Source: Bacteroidetes bacterium GWB2_32_14 (lineage in GTDB: Bacteria > Bacteroidota > Bacteroidia > Bacteroidales > UBA12077). From it: a stretch of 64,000 bases of DNA. Below, one piece after another: positions 17,167 through 26,350 of this stretch. A program made the position numbers and the translations under genes. The stretch is from positions 27,377 through 91,376 of the forward strand of contig MENK01000009.1 in the NCBI GenBank assembly GCA_001768235.1, in the 5' to 3' direction. Within the stretch, counting starts at the first letter, position 1. Every line of letters begins with the position of its first letter. The notes below the pieces were generated by a model, which saw only the letters and a list, made by a program, of their open reading frames with translations, made no database searches and was not told where the DNA came from.

Positions 17167-17907
17167 ATGCAAAAGTGGAAAACTAAAAACGGGTATATAA
17201 TTTTCCAGGTTTTATCCGGGCGAAGTAATTCATATTTGATTTCTTCTGATAAAATAAATATTCTGGTTGATACCGGGAAAAAGTTGTCTTGTAAACTTTT
17301 GCAAAAAAATATTGATTCTTTAAATCTTAAACGAACCATTACATCTTTAATTTTAACTCATACCCACTACGACCATTGCCAGAATACATTCACAATTAAG
17401 GAACACGAAAAATGTGAAATTGTAATGAGTGAAAAGGAAGCAAGATATGCAGAACAGGGATTTACTACATTACCAAAAGGTACATTTCCAATCTCACAAT
17501 TAATATCTCGTTTAGGAAATAAGATTGGGGCTAAAAGTTTTGGTTACAAACCATTTACTCCTGATATATTAGTTAACGAAGAATTTGATTTTAAGCCCAA
17601 CAACATGAATATTAAAATAATTAGTACATCCGGGCATTCTAAAGGATCAATAAGTATTATAGTGGATAATGAGATTGCAATTGTTGGAGATGCAATGATT
17701 GGTGTTTATAAAAATTCTATTTTCCCGCCTTTTGCTGATGATAAAGAAGAAATGATTATTAGTTGGGGCAAGCTTTTAAAAACAGGTTGCAATATCTTTT
17801 TACCCGGTCATGGAAAAGAAATAAGCAGAGAATTATTACAGAAAGAATATACCTTGTATTCACAAAAACTCAATATCCACTCGGTAGAATACTATCCAAA
17901 GCCATAA
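17167..17907 (+). CDS. MBL-fold metallo-hydrolase
   Basis: I start at the ATG at 17167; an upstream TTG at 17104 would add 21 residues with no recognisable content. The 246-residue protein has the metal motif THTHYDHC, then a second histidine in STSGHSKGS, the metal-bridging aspartate in VGDAMIGVY and a final histidine in LPGHGKE. It is a glyoxalase II-like hydrolase of unknown substrate. A stem-loop downstream (17978-18011) probably ends its transcript. Confidence 0.85.
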   Translation: MQKWKTKNGYIIFQVLSGRSNSYLISSDKINILVDTGKKLSCKLLQKNIDSLNLKRTITSLILTHTHYDHCQNTFTIKEHEKCEIVMSEKEARYAEQGFTTLPKGTFPISQLISRLGNKIGAKSFGYKPFTPDILVNEEFDFKPNNMNIKIISTSGHSKGSISIIVDNEIAIVGDAMIGVYKNSIFPPFADDKEEMIISWGKLLKTGCNIFLPGHGKEISRELLQKEYTLYSQKLNIHSVEYYPKP

Positions 17908-17977
17908 TTTCAAAATTCATTTAAAAGCATTGGTGCCCGATTAAAATCTTACTAAACCTTGTAATATGAATAATATT

Positions 17978-18022
17978 AAGCCTTTTCTTAGGTTTCTCCA
18001 CTAAGTGGCTTCATTTTTATTT
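17978..18022 (+). terminator. Terminator-like stem-loop with internal loop
   Basis: AAGCC (17978-17982) pairs with GGCTT (18007-18011) and CTTAG (17987-17991) with CTAAG (18001-18005); a U-rich run follows. It fits the end of the gene at 17167-17907. Confidence 0.55.
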
Positions 18023-18045
18023 ACTGTTTAATTCTACAAAGATTT

Positions 18046-18133
18046 TACTGCTACGCAGTATTTATATTAGCAACGTAGTTGCTATATATTTGTAGATAAA
18101 TACATTATAAAATTCATGAAGCAACATGGTTGC
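18046..18133. repeat. Cluster of three short palindromes
   Basis: TACTGC-TAC-GCAGTA (18046-18060), GCAAC-GTA-GTTGC (18070-18082) and GCAAC-ATG-GTTGC (18121-18133). The last two share their arms with different loops. This lies in a 438 bp non-coding stretch (17908-18345); no promoter is obvious there. Confidence 0.7.
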
Positions 18134-18345
18134 AACATCTTTATTGGGTTCAATTTTACCGGACAATAGTGATTTAAAAGATAAACAAAATGAAATTTCA
18201 GTTTCTATTTTGTTTTAAAATCTTTTAAAATGATAAACAAAATTCTGAGAAAAGTCGAAATTAATATTTATAATTGTAAACAGATATTGTTTTTTAAATA
18301 AACAATATTTAAGGCCATCAGTCATAATCTTAATCTGGATTAAAA

Positions 18346-20160
18346 ATGAGTTCATCTACAGAATCATGGGGAACCCGTGTTGGATTAATCCTGGCAATGG
18401 CAGGTAATGCTGTCGGTTTAGGCAATTTCCTCAGGTTCCCGGTACAAGCCGTTCAAAATGGCGGCGGTGCATTCATCATCCCCTATTTTGTTTGTTTCCT
18501 TTTGCTTGGCATCCCGTTATTATTCATTGAATGGTCTATCGGCAGGTACGGTGGCCAATTCGGGTATCATACCACGCCATTCACATTTCAAAAAATGGGT
18601 ACACGAAGGTTTTGGCTTTATCTCGGCACATTCGGTATCTTTTCAAACATAGCAATCGCATCCTACTATTGCTATATCGAGAGCTGGACTCTTTCATACG
18701 TATTTCACTCAGTTACCGGGACATTTCAGGGGATGAGTCAGTTTCAGGTTGCTGAATTTTTTAATACATATACTGATATTTTCGTTTCAACTACCGGAAT
18801 ACCTTTTGAAGCAGTGTTTTTCTTCTTACTTTGCCTGGGAATAAATTCATGGATTTTAAGTAAAGGGTTAAGCGGTGGTGTTGAAAAAGCTGCAAAAATA
18901 ATAATGCCTCTGCTTATCTTCTTCGGAATTTTTCTTGCGATAAAAGGAATCACGCTCATTGCCGGGCACCAGGGTGCAGTAAATGACGGAACTGTCGGGT
19001 TAAATTTCTTGTGGACACCAAAATATGACTCCCTGTGGAGCCCTAAAGTATGGCTTGCAGCAGCAGGGCAGATATTTTTCACATTGTCGCTTGGGCAAGG
19101 ATCTGTACAATGCTTTGCCTCGTATGTAAAGAAAAAAGACGACATCGCGTTAAATGCCATGTCGGCAGGCTGGATGAATGAATTTGTTGAAGTCGTTTTA
19201 GGAAGTGCAATCATTATACCTATATCTATTGGTTATCTTGGTATCGACAAGGTAATTGAACTTACTTCTGCAGGTGGTCTTGGTCTTGGGTTCAGGACAA
19301 TGCCATTCCTGTTCCAGAACTGGGGCCCTATTTTGGCGGCTATTGCGGGACTTGCTTTTTTTGGATTGTTGTTTTTTGCCGGGATCACATCTTCTCTTGC
19401 AATGGGAACACCATATATGTCTTTTTTACGTGATGAATTTAATTGGAGTCGTAAAAAATCGGCATGGTTCTTTGGCGGCTCTGTATTAATACTCGGGCTT
19501 CCAACAGTTCTCTTTTTTCAGCAGGGCGTTCTCGATGAATATGACTATTGGGCCGGAAGTGTTGCCCTCGTTCTCTTTGCTCTTATCGAAACAATATTGT
19601 TTTCGTGGGTATTTGGAATAAAAAAAGGGTGGAAAGAAATTACCTCAGGGGCTGATATTAAAGTACCCGGGATATATAAATTTATAATTAAATGGGTTAC
19701 GCCTTTAATGCTGCTCATTGTTTTTGCAGGCTCACTCATTCGTCCGGCAAACGATGAATGGAATAAGTTAAGTTTTAATGGCTGGGAACTGCATAAGGAA
19801 AGTATCATCGGACAAATTATGCAAACCGGTATTGGCCCGAATAAAGATTATTGTGCCGGTGAATTCTATGCAGAAAATGATGGCGTGGTTGATTCAATGT
19901 ATGTGAAAGATAACAGGAATTATATCCGGGTATCTAACGGGAAAGGCCAACAATCATCAATAAAATATGATAATAACGACAAGCTTGTTGTCGAAATGGG
20001 AAGCATTGTTAAAACTGGCGATATAATTTATACAGGCAAGGTTATTAACAGGGTCTTTTTTATTGATTTTGCACGAATGCTCTTACTGTCGGTATTCATG
20101 GTGAATGTCGGCTTTATTTATGTTGCTTACAAACGCAGAAAAAGAGAAGGTACAATCTAA
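18346..20160 (+). CDS. Sodium-dependent transporter, NSS family, with periplasmic insert
   Basis: The 604-residue protein is an SNF/NSS symporter: the unwound TM1 motif GNAVGLGNFLRFP, about 12 helices, and TM6/TM8 motifs with small residues. These carry amino acids with sodium. Between the last two helices there is an extra segment of roughly 120 residues (from about 460 to 575) that ends EMGSIVKTGDIIYTGKV, which looks like a barrel-sandwich (biotinyl/lipoyl-like) fold. Usual NSS proteins are near 450-500 residues, so the extra domain is real. Start chosen at the only ATG near the family N-terminus. Confidence 0.9.
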   Translation: MSSSTESWGTRVGLILAMAGNAVGLGNFLRFPVQAVQNGGGAFIIPYFVCFLLLGIPLLFIEWSIGRYGGQFGYHTTPFTFQKMGTRRFWLYLGTFGIFSNIAIASYYCYIESWTLSYVFHSVTGTFQGMSQFQVAEFFNTYTDIFVSTTGIPFEAVFFFLLCLGINSWILSKGLSGGVEKAAKIIMPLLIFFGIFLAIKGITLIAGHQGAVNDGTVGLNFLWTPKYDSLWSPKVWLAAAGQIFFTLSLGQGSVQCFASYVKKKDDIALNAMSAGWMNEFVEVVLGSAIIIPISIGYLGIDKVIELTSAGGLGLGFRTMPFLFQNWGPILAAIAGLAFFGLLFFAGITSSLAMGTPYMSFLRDEFNWSRKKSAWFFGGSVLILGLPTVLFFQQGVLDEYDYWAGSVALVLFALIETILFSWVFGIKKGWKEITSGADIKVPGIYKFIIKWVTPLMLLIVFAGSLIRPANDEWNKLSFNGWELHKESIIGQIMQTGIGPNKDYCAGEFYAENDGVVDSMYVKDNRNYIRVSNGKGQQSSIKYDNNDKLVVEMGSIVKTGDIIYTGKVINRVFFIDFARMLLLSVFMVNVGFIYVAYKRRKREGTI

Positions 20161-20169
20161 AAAATTAAT

Positions 20170-20313
20170 ATGAACAAGACAGCATTAATATTCATGATTA
20201 TTTCAGAAACAGTAATTACATCAATAATGGTTTACTTTTTTCTGAAAGTACTTTTCACGAAACCAACTCCAGAATCTGATTCTTATTCTGAAAACAATGA
20301 TGTTGAAAGGTAA
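20170..20313 (+). CDS. Small membrane protein, probable MetS-type transporter subunit
   Basis: A 47-residue frame begins 9 bp after the transporter stop. It has one hydrophobic helix (LIFMIISETVITSIMVYFFL) and an acidic C-terminal tail (ESDSYSENNDVER). Position directly behind an NSS transporter, size and topology match the MetS family of small NSS subunits, known from methionine uptake (MetP/MetS). It overlaps the permease start by 17 bp, so translational coupling is likely. It is too short for standard gene finders. Confidence 0.65.
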   Translation: MNKTALIFMIISETVITSIMVYFFLKVLFTKPTPESDSYSENNDVER

Positions 20314-21748
20314 ATCATCTTCAGAAAAATCTGAATTCAGGAAAAGCCTGAATTTGTTCGATTCTACAGCTATCGTTATCGGTTCGATGATAGGTTCCGG
20401 CATTTTTATAGTAAGTGCCGATATGGCCCGTACTATCGGTTCCCCCGGCTGGCTCATGGTTGGATGGCTTATTTCAGGCTTAATGACATTAATTGCAGCT
20501 GTAAGCTATGGTGAGCTGGCTTCAATGTTTCCAAAGGCAGGTGGTATTTATGTTTACCTGCGTGAAGCATTTAATCCTTTAAGCGGGTTCCTGTACGGCT
20601 GGACATTATTCATGGTTATTCAAACCGGTTCAATTGCTGCTGTAGCCATGGCTTTTGGGAAATTTATGGGAGTAATTATCCCCTGGGTTTCTGAAGAAAA
20701 TGTCTGGCTCAACCTTGGATTTATTAAATTCCACACGGTTCATATCGTTGCCATTTCTTCAATCGTTTTTCTTACCTGGATGAATACACGTGGTATCCGT
20801 ACAGGTAAGTACATGCAAAATTCTTTTACTTATACTAAATTACTGGTTCTTGCACTTTTCATATTGCTGGGGTTGTTTGTTGCTAAAAATACAGGAGCTA
20901 TTGTAGAGAATAAAAAAATATTCTGGGATGCCATGCAAATCAATGGCGGTGGAAGAATATCACTTACCGGGTTTGCTTTGCTTGCAGCACTGGCCACTTC
21001 AATGGTTGGTTCCCTGTTTACTTACGATGCCTGGTATAATTTAACATTTACTTCGGGCGAGGTAATCAACCCTAAACGGAATGTACCCCTGGGAATGGCA
21101 TTGGGTACATTAATTGTTACATTCGTTTACCTGCTTACAAACCTTGTTTATATATACGCTTTGCCATTAAGAGGTTCTCCCGAAGGAATTAGCGCTATTG
21201 AACAGGGTATTCAGTATGCATCAAACGACAGGGTGGGAACAGCGGCGATAAGTGGTATTTTTGGCGATTACTCATCAGTTATTATGGCAGCATTCATTGT
21301 ATTCTCTACATTTGGCTGCAATAACGGGTTAATCCTTACCGGCGCCCGTGTTTATTATGCAATGGCCATCGACGGTTTGTTTTTCTCAAAAGTGGGAACA
21401 TTAAACAAGAAAGGTGTGCCTGCCATAGCTCTGATTATACAAGGTGTATGGGCTTCATTGCTCTGCCTTTCCGGCACTTACAGCAACCTGCTCGATTACG
21501 TCATTTTTGCAGTACTCATATTTTTCGTCCTGACTATTGCAGGCATTTTTGTTTTACGGGTTAAGCGCCCTGATATCGAAAGGCCGTATAAAGCATTCGG
21601 TTATCCGTATATTCCAGCATTATACATACTGGCAGCTTCTTTTATCCTTGTAATATTGCTTATTTATAAACCTGAATACACCTGGCCGGGGCTTATTATC
21701 GTTTTGCTTGGTGTACCCGTGTATTATTTGTGGAAAAGAAAAAAGTAA
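20297..21748 (+). CDS. APC family amino acid permease
   Basis: The 483-residue protein has 12 helices and the family start FDSTAIVIGSMIGSGIFIVSADMAR (TM1 with the GSGIF substrate loop), GWLISGLMTLIAAVSYGELASMFPKAGG in TM2-3, and the C-terminal LIYKPEYTWPGL. Amino acid exchange or uptake. A second ATG at 20300 is possible. It overlaps the small protein before it, so three transport genes form one unit. Confidence 0.92.
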   Translation: MMLKGKSSSEKSEFRKSLNLFDSTAIVIGSMIGSGIFIVSADMARTIGSPGWLMVGWLISGLMTLIAAVSYGELASMFPKAGGIYVYLREAFNPLSGFLYGWTLFMVIQTGSIAAVAMAFGKFMGVIIPWVSEENVWLNLGFIKFHTVHIVAISSIVFLTWMNTRGIRTGKYMQNSFTYTKLLVLALFILLGLFVAKNTGAIVENKKIFWDAMQINGGGRISLTGFALLAALATSMVGSLFTYDAWYNLTFTSGEVINPKRNVPLGMALGTLIVTFVYLLTNLVYIYALPLRGSPEGISAIEQGIQYASNDRVGTAAISGIFGDYSSVIMAAFIVFSTFGCNNGLILTGARVYYAMAIDGLFFSKVGTLNKKGVPAIALIIQGVWASLLCLSGTYSNLLDYVIFAVLIFFVLTIAGIFVLRVKRPDIERPYKAFGYPYIPALYILAASFILVILLIYKPEYTWPGLIIVLLGVPVYYLWKRKK

Positions 21749-21800
21749 TGGCTATAATTCCATTTATTAAATAGTTACAGCGCATTGTTATTAGAAGCCC

Positions 21801-22787
21801 ATGGATAAACTCTTTACATTAGATAATAAAGGTTATATCAAAAGTAGAGAAAGTTTTGATATAGAGTTCAAGCAAAATTTCCAATTAGGGGATAATTTGA
21901 TAAAGTATATTAAGTCTCTTATTGGAATGGCAAATAATAAAGGTGGTAAAATTGTTTTTGGAATTCAAGATAAACCTCACATTCCTGTTGGAATGACAAA
22001 TAATAAGTTTAATGAAGCTGACCCTGTTACGATTGACAAAACAATTCGAGAATGTTTTTCTCAAGAATTAATTTGGTCTTCGAGTATATATAGATTCAAT
22101 GATAAAGACTTTGCTGTATTATCAGTGGAAGAAGCAGAATTAAAACCAATAATATGCAAAAAAAATAAGGCAAATATACTTCGAGAAGGGGCAATTTATT
22201 ACAGATATCGTGGAGAAACAAAAGAAATTGAATATCCTGAGTTGCAAAAAATAATTGATAAGGAAAGAGAAAAAGAAAAACTACTATGGATGAACCATAT
22301 CCAGCAAATTTCTACAATCGGACCTAAAAATGTTCAGTTATTAGATACTTATAAGGGAGAAATAAGTGTAGGAAGTGGAAGGATTTTAATTGACAAGAAT
22401 GTTCTTGAGAAAATAAAATTTGTTAAAGAAGGGAATTTTGTTGAAAAGGACGGAGCACCTACATTAAAACTTGTAGGTAACATTACAGGTATTGTTGATA
22501 TTGAAAATACAATTCCGACAGATAAATTATTCCCCCTTTTTACTAAGGATTTGCAAGAAAGACTCAATATAAATTCTCATGATATTAAATGCATATTGTG
22601 GAAACTTAATATTAAAGGTAACCAGAAATATCATTCCGAAACTAAAACGGGAAAGAATTCAAATTGGGTAAATAAATATTCTGAAAGTTTATTGCCAGTT
22701 CTTAAAAGAATAATAAATACAAAACCTGATTTCCTGAAAACTTGCAGAAAAGATTATAAAGAACAAGTACTGGATAAGAAAAAATGA
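21801..22787 (+). CDS. AlbA_2 (Schlafen-type) domain protein
   Basis: Residues 15-150 carry an AlbA_2/Schlafen-like module: ESFDIEFKQNF, SLIGMANNKGGKIVFGIQDKPH with the conserved glycine loop, and YRYRGETKEIEYPE. The remaining 150-170 residues contain NIEGN-like beta segments of unknown type. The family appears in regulators and in antiphage and RNA-targeting systems. It is divergent from its neighbours and is followed 99 bp later by a HEPN-like gene. Function unknown; nucleic acid binding is inferred. Confidence 0.72.
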   Translation: MDKLFTLDNKGYIKSRESFDIEFKQNFQLGDNLIKYIKSLIGMANNKGGKIVFGIQDKPHIPVGMTNNKFNEADPVTIDKTIRECFSQELIWSSSIYRFNDKDFAVLSVEEAELKPIICKKNKANILREGAIYYRYRGETKEIEYPELQKIIDKEREKEKLLWMNHIQQISTIGPKNVQLLDTYKGEISVGSGRILIDKNVLEKIKFVKEGNFVEKDGAPTLKLVGNITGIVDIENTIPTDKLFPLFTKDLQERLNINSHDIKCILWKLNIKGNQKYHSETKTGKNSNWVNKYSESLLPVLKRIINTKPDFLKTCRKDYKEQVLDKKK

Positions 22788-22886
22788 ATAATTTAGTATT
22801 TCTATGCGCTTTTGCCCTGATGAGTAACTTAGTTTGTTTTGTGGAATCAATTTGCTAATTTCATGAAGCAAAATTATTTATAAAAT

Positions 22887-23936
22887 ATGAGAACTTACCA
22901 TAGGGAAATAATCTTTTCTGATAAAGAATTAACAAAAGGATTTAGATATAAAGATATTTTCCAAATAAAACCGAGTAACTTTGAAAAACAACCTAAATCT
23001 ACTAATATTAAAATATACCCATTATTGTTAGAGTATTGGTCTGATTCTGATGAGAATCCTATAGTTGCTGACCCTAAATTGCAAAAAATTAAGGATTTTG
23101 TATCAAGAAATGCCAATCAACTTAATAAAAAACAATCCATTTTAAATCTTTTAACATCAATTACAAATTTTAATTTCTTTTATTACGGGAATGGCATAAA
23201 ATGGTCGATTCCATTCCCTGAAGAAATAACAGATGAATTTAACAATGAAACCAGTGTTGAAAGTTGGGATATTTATTATTACCCAAAAATGGCAGATGAT
23301 TTAAGGATAACGGAGTTTACAGAAGTAGATTATGAATCTATATCATTAATAAAAGATTATTACTATTACACACATCCTGATATTTTTTCATCTATAACTT
23401 TTCCAAAATCAATCGAACAAATTTTAGATTCTTATTATGCAGTTGAAGGAAATAAAAAGAAAACAATTGATGCGGTTTTAAAATTAATAAAAGACGGTGT
23501 TGAAATATTTGAAAAATATAAAAGTCTTTCTTTTTTATCTTTCATTTCTGCTATTGAGACATTAGTTGACTTAGAATACTATGAAGAAAATAAAATGATA
23601 GAGTATAGCTGTGAAAAATGCAAATCATTAAGTTCATCTCATTTTGTTTGCACTGAATGTGGTAATCCTATTTGGGCAGTAAGTTATAAATTTAAGGAAT
23701 TTTTAAAAAAGTATATTTCTGATACTAATGGTTCTATTTCAAAATTCAACAAAATTTATAATTTAAGAAGTAAGATAGTTCATTCAGGAAGTTTAATGCT
23801 AGGAGAAAATAATATTTCTGTTTGGGAAGAACCAGATAAGACAAAAAAAGAATTTATTGTCCATATTGAAACTATGCAATTAAGTCGATTAAGCTTAATT
23901 AAATGGTTACTTAGCAATAGGCAAGAGAAACAATAA
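22887..23936 (+). CDS. HEPN-like protein with zinc ribbon
   Basis: The 349-residue protein ends in a helical region with a zinc ribbon (C242-x2-C245 and C255-x2-C258) followed by R294-SKIV-H299, which matches the R-x4-H pattern of HEPN RNases. The N-terminal 200 residues are a mixed region I do not recognise. HEPN domains act as RNA-cutting toxins or defence effectors. The gene ends 1 bp before the convergent radical SAM gene. A partner antitoxin is not obvious; the AlbA_2 gene upstream is the candidate. Confidence 0.6.
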   Translation: MRTYHREIIFSDKELTKGFRYKDIFQIKPSNFEKQPKSTNIKIYPLLLEYWSDSDENPIVADPKLQKIKDFVSRNANQLNKKQSILNLLTSITNFNFFYYGNGIKWSIPFPEEITDEFNNETSVESWDIYYYPKMADDLRITEFTEVDYESISLIKDYYYYTHPDIFSSITFPKSIEQILDSYYAVEGNKKKTIDAVLKLIKDGVEIFEKYKSLSFLSFISAIETLVDLEYYEENKMIEYSCEKCKSLSSSHFVCTECGNPIWAVSYKFKEFLKKYISDTNGSISKFNKIYNLRSKIVHSGSLMLGENNISVWEEPDKTKKEFIVHIETMQLSRLSLIKWLLSNRQEKQ

Positions 23937-23937
23937 G

Positions 23938-24783
23938 TTATCTATCTGACCCTATAGTTGTAGAAATTCGAATATCTACTACCTTTTTAATACTTTCTTT
24001 CCACTTAATCTTGGGATTTGCTTTAAATCTTTTATAAAGAAGTTTTATATTTTCATCTTTTTGCCATTCAATAAGTTCTTCCGCTTTTCGAATTTCTTCC
24101 TTTGAATTGCATTTATTTGTTTTCAGCCTTTTAATTAAAAAATTCGCTTTACCAATCCAAATTGAATCCGTAATGTATGGAAGAGTTTCATTGATAAGGT
24201 TTTCAACATTATTGTCAAGCATTGGTTCGCAAGATAAACTCGTTTCAAAGCCAAGAGCAAAAGCAAATTTTAAACAACTTAGTCTTTCTTCATAACAAGG
24301 GGCTCCTGCTTCCCAAAACTTCAAAGTATCAGAGTTAACAGATCCAATTGTAAACCTAAACATTATATTATCTTTAAATGCAGCAAATTCTCTACAAATA
24401 GCTTCAATGCATTCAAAGTGTGGTTTTGTTACAATAAGTACATCATTTCCTGCTTCTAATATTTTTTCCAAGAAAAAAAGAGATTCATTTAAATGCATTG
24501 GATGAATATCGTGGGAAGATGGAAACATGTATTTTCCATCGATTTTCTTAAACTTTTTTTTGAAGCTTTCTCCTCTAACTTCTTCATTTTTCCAATTTTC
24601 AGCAGTTTTTCTCTTAAATCTAATTGCCATTTCTTTACTATAGCAATATTTACAATCATGTTCGCAACCTGAAATAAAATTTGCGTTTTTTGATGCCCAT
24701 TCTAAAGTTCCAAACACTTCCTTAGCATTTTGCTTAGAAAATTCTGTATCTATGCATGTAGTTTCATCATTTTTCATGCTCAA
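23938..24783 (-). CDS. Three-cysteine radical SAM protein (Gp37/Gp68-like)
   Basis: The 281-residue protein has C40-x3-C44-x2-C47 (GCEHDCKYCYSKE), a radical SAM-type cluster motif, and VLIVTKPHFECIE and MFPSSHDIHP segments like the phage Gp37/Gp68 (DUF5131) and spore-photoproduct-lyase-like groups. It follows the TcmP gene by 6 bp on the same strand. TcmP is named as the partner of such three-Cys proteins, so a two-gene unit is clear. Substrate unknown. Confidence 0.8.
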   Translation of the reverse strand: MSMKNDETTCIDTEFSKQNAKEVFGTLEWASKNANFISGCEHDCKYCYSKEMAIRFKRKTAENWKNEEVRGESFKKKFKKIDGKYMFPSSHDIHPMHLNESLFFLEKILEAGNDVLIVTKPHFECIEAICREFAAFKDNIMFRFTIGSVNSDTLKFWEAGAPCYEERLSCLKFAFALGFETSLSCEPMLDNNVENLINETLPYITDSIWIGKANFLIKRLKTNKCNSKEEIRKAEELIEWQKDENIKLLYKRFKANPKIKWKESIKKVVDIRISTTIGSDR

Positions 24784-24789
24784 ATTTAC

Positions 24790-25887
24790 TTAAACAAATG
24801 TTATTTTGACTTCATTTCCCATAGTATTTTTTCGTCGTTTATCTTGACTGGGTTCAGCAATTATTTTATTTGTTTTTTCTAGGTTCTTAAGAGCTTGTTT
24901 GTAATCTGATTCAATATAAGGTTTGTTTATATTGTGACATTTAAATAAATGGTCCACTGTTCTTGTTTGTCCTTTAAAATCCTTTAATAAAACATTTTCA
25001 AGCTCTTTGATTGGGTCAATATACCAAAGTTCGCGCATTTGTGGTTTTGAATTATACTCAAACCAACCAAGCTCTTTAATAACATCTGTTCTAAATTGCT
25101 GCATAATTGTTTTAGCAAAATTATATGCAAGAACATTTTTACTTACACTTACAAGATAATGTCCAGTTCTTTCTTCATCTTCCTTTTGAAATCTTATTCC
25201 ACAACTGTATTTCCCACCAATATTATATAACGCCTCTTTTAGAGCAATCATCAACCTAATTTCTCTTTTTTGTGCACATAAATTTGATAGTTCTTTACGT
25301 AATTCAAGAGTTTTTCCTTCACCAAAAATACCATCTGTATGACATAAAAATTTATCATTGTTAATAGCAGCATTTACTCTCACATAGTTAAAAAAGAAAA
25401 AACAATCACATCCCCAATCTTTTAAAACAGATTTTATAAGTCCTAATGACAATCCTTTATATCCAAAAGGATCAACGAAAAATAAAGTTGGGTCGAATTT
25501 ATATTCTTTGAATTTTTTTTCTATTTCACTATCAACATTTATATTTGAGAAAACGGGTTTATATTTTAATTCGTTTATATTTTTAATTTGCTTAACTGCA
25601 TTTTGAAGTTTTTCAATACATTCAGAATCGCCATCATTGAAATAAGAAGCGAGTTGGTTTTTTATTAACGGTTCGTTTAAAGCTTTTTCCAATATTAAAA
25701 TTGGAGTTGATTTGCTTCCGTCTTCATAAATTCCTTGTCCAGAATATAAGTCAATGTAGGCTAATCTACTAGTTTTTGTTCTTTTCTTCATTACTTGAGC
25801 CCACATCCAAAAATATTTGCTTACGATTTCACTTTTAATTTGAGAATTTGATTTTTGTTTTTCAAAAAAAGATAATTGTTGTACCAT
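24790..25887 (-). CDS. tcmP: Three-Cys-motif partner protein TcmP
   Basis: The 365-residue protein has IDLYSGQG at 45-52 (methyltransferase-like nucleotide motif) and FFVDPFGYKG at 137-146, the pattern of the TcmP family. The rest is helical. It is the upstream member of a two-gene unit with the three-cysteine radical SAM protein. The family's role is not established; a methyl-transfer or nucleoside function is inferred from the Rossmann-like motifs. Confidence 0.85.
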   Translation of the reverse strand: MVQQLSFFEKQKSNSQIKSEIVSKYFWMWAQVMKKRTKTSRLAYIDLYSGQGIYEDGSKSTPILILEKALNEPLIKNQLASYFNDGDSECIEKLQNAVKQIKNINELKYKPVFSNINVDSEIEKKFKEYKFDPTLFFVDPFGYKGLSLGLIKSVLKDWGCDCFFFFNYVRVNAAINNDKFLCHTDGIFGEGKTLELRKELSNLCAQKREIRLMIALKEALYNIGGKYSCGIRFQKEDEERTGHYLVSVSKNVLAYNFAKTIMQQFRTDVIKELGWFEYNSKPQMRELWYIDPIKELENVLLKDFKGQTRTVDHLFKCHNINKPYIESDYKQALKNLEKTNKIIAEPSQDKRRKNTMGNEVKITFV

Positions 25888-26146
25888 TATAATCGACGTT
25901 AATTAAACTGAAGTATATTTATTCTAATAAATTCATATAAAGTTACTTAATTAATATTTTTAAAACTGAATTTTTGTTTATTTTTTTCAACTACTTTTTC
26001 AACATTAAGTTAGAAAGTACAGAAGCTTTGGTAAGCAAGTTACCAAAAAGTTTGTATTTGCCAATTCGAACATAATCTCACCTAAATTATTTTGCATTTT
26101 AAGAATATTTTTTAACAAAATGATAAGCTCATTGCATGTTTATTTA

Positions 26147-26305
26147 TAACACGGCATCGCAAAACATGCGGGTTTCATCTGCTTTTTGAAAACTTTCTCT
26201 ACTTTCAACTTTTTTAACTGCGGGTAGAAACGCTGGTAAAATCCCATACTTTTCCTAAGCCGAGGCCGTCAGGCTTAATGCGGGATAAAATACACCAAAC
26301 AGTTG
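26147..26305. repeat. Cassette-flanking repeat, copy A
   Basis: Imperfect direct repeat of about 155 bp whose other copy is at 27443-27600. A 27-base block (26155-26181) matches 27453-27479 with one change, and both copies end in CACCAAAC followed by (A)GTTG. Together they bracket the Fic gene. The remaining 460 bp between 25888 and 26350 has no gene. Confidence 0.8.
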
Positions 26306-26350
26306 TTTATTTGTACCTAAAACATTATTTTTGGGACAAATAAAGTTAAT

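Noticed and set aside
17908..18345. Riboswitch upstream of the NSS transporter
   Set aside because: The stem-loops do not match any riboswitch class I know and lie more than 200 bp from the start codon.
24790..25887. Type II restriction methyltransferase reading of TcmP
   Set aside because: No DPPY-type catalytic motif and no target recognition part is visible; the three-Cys partner context fits TcmP better.
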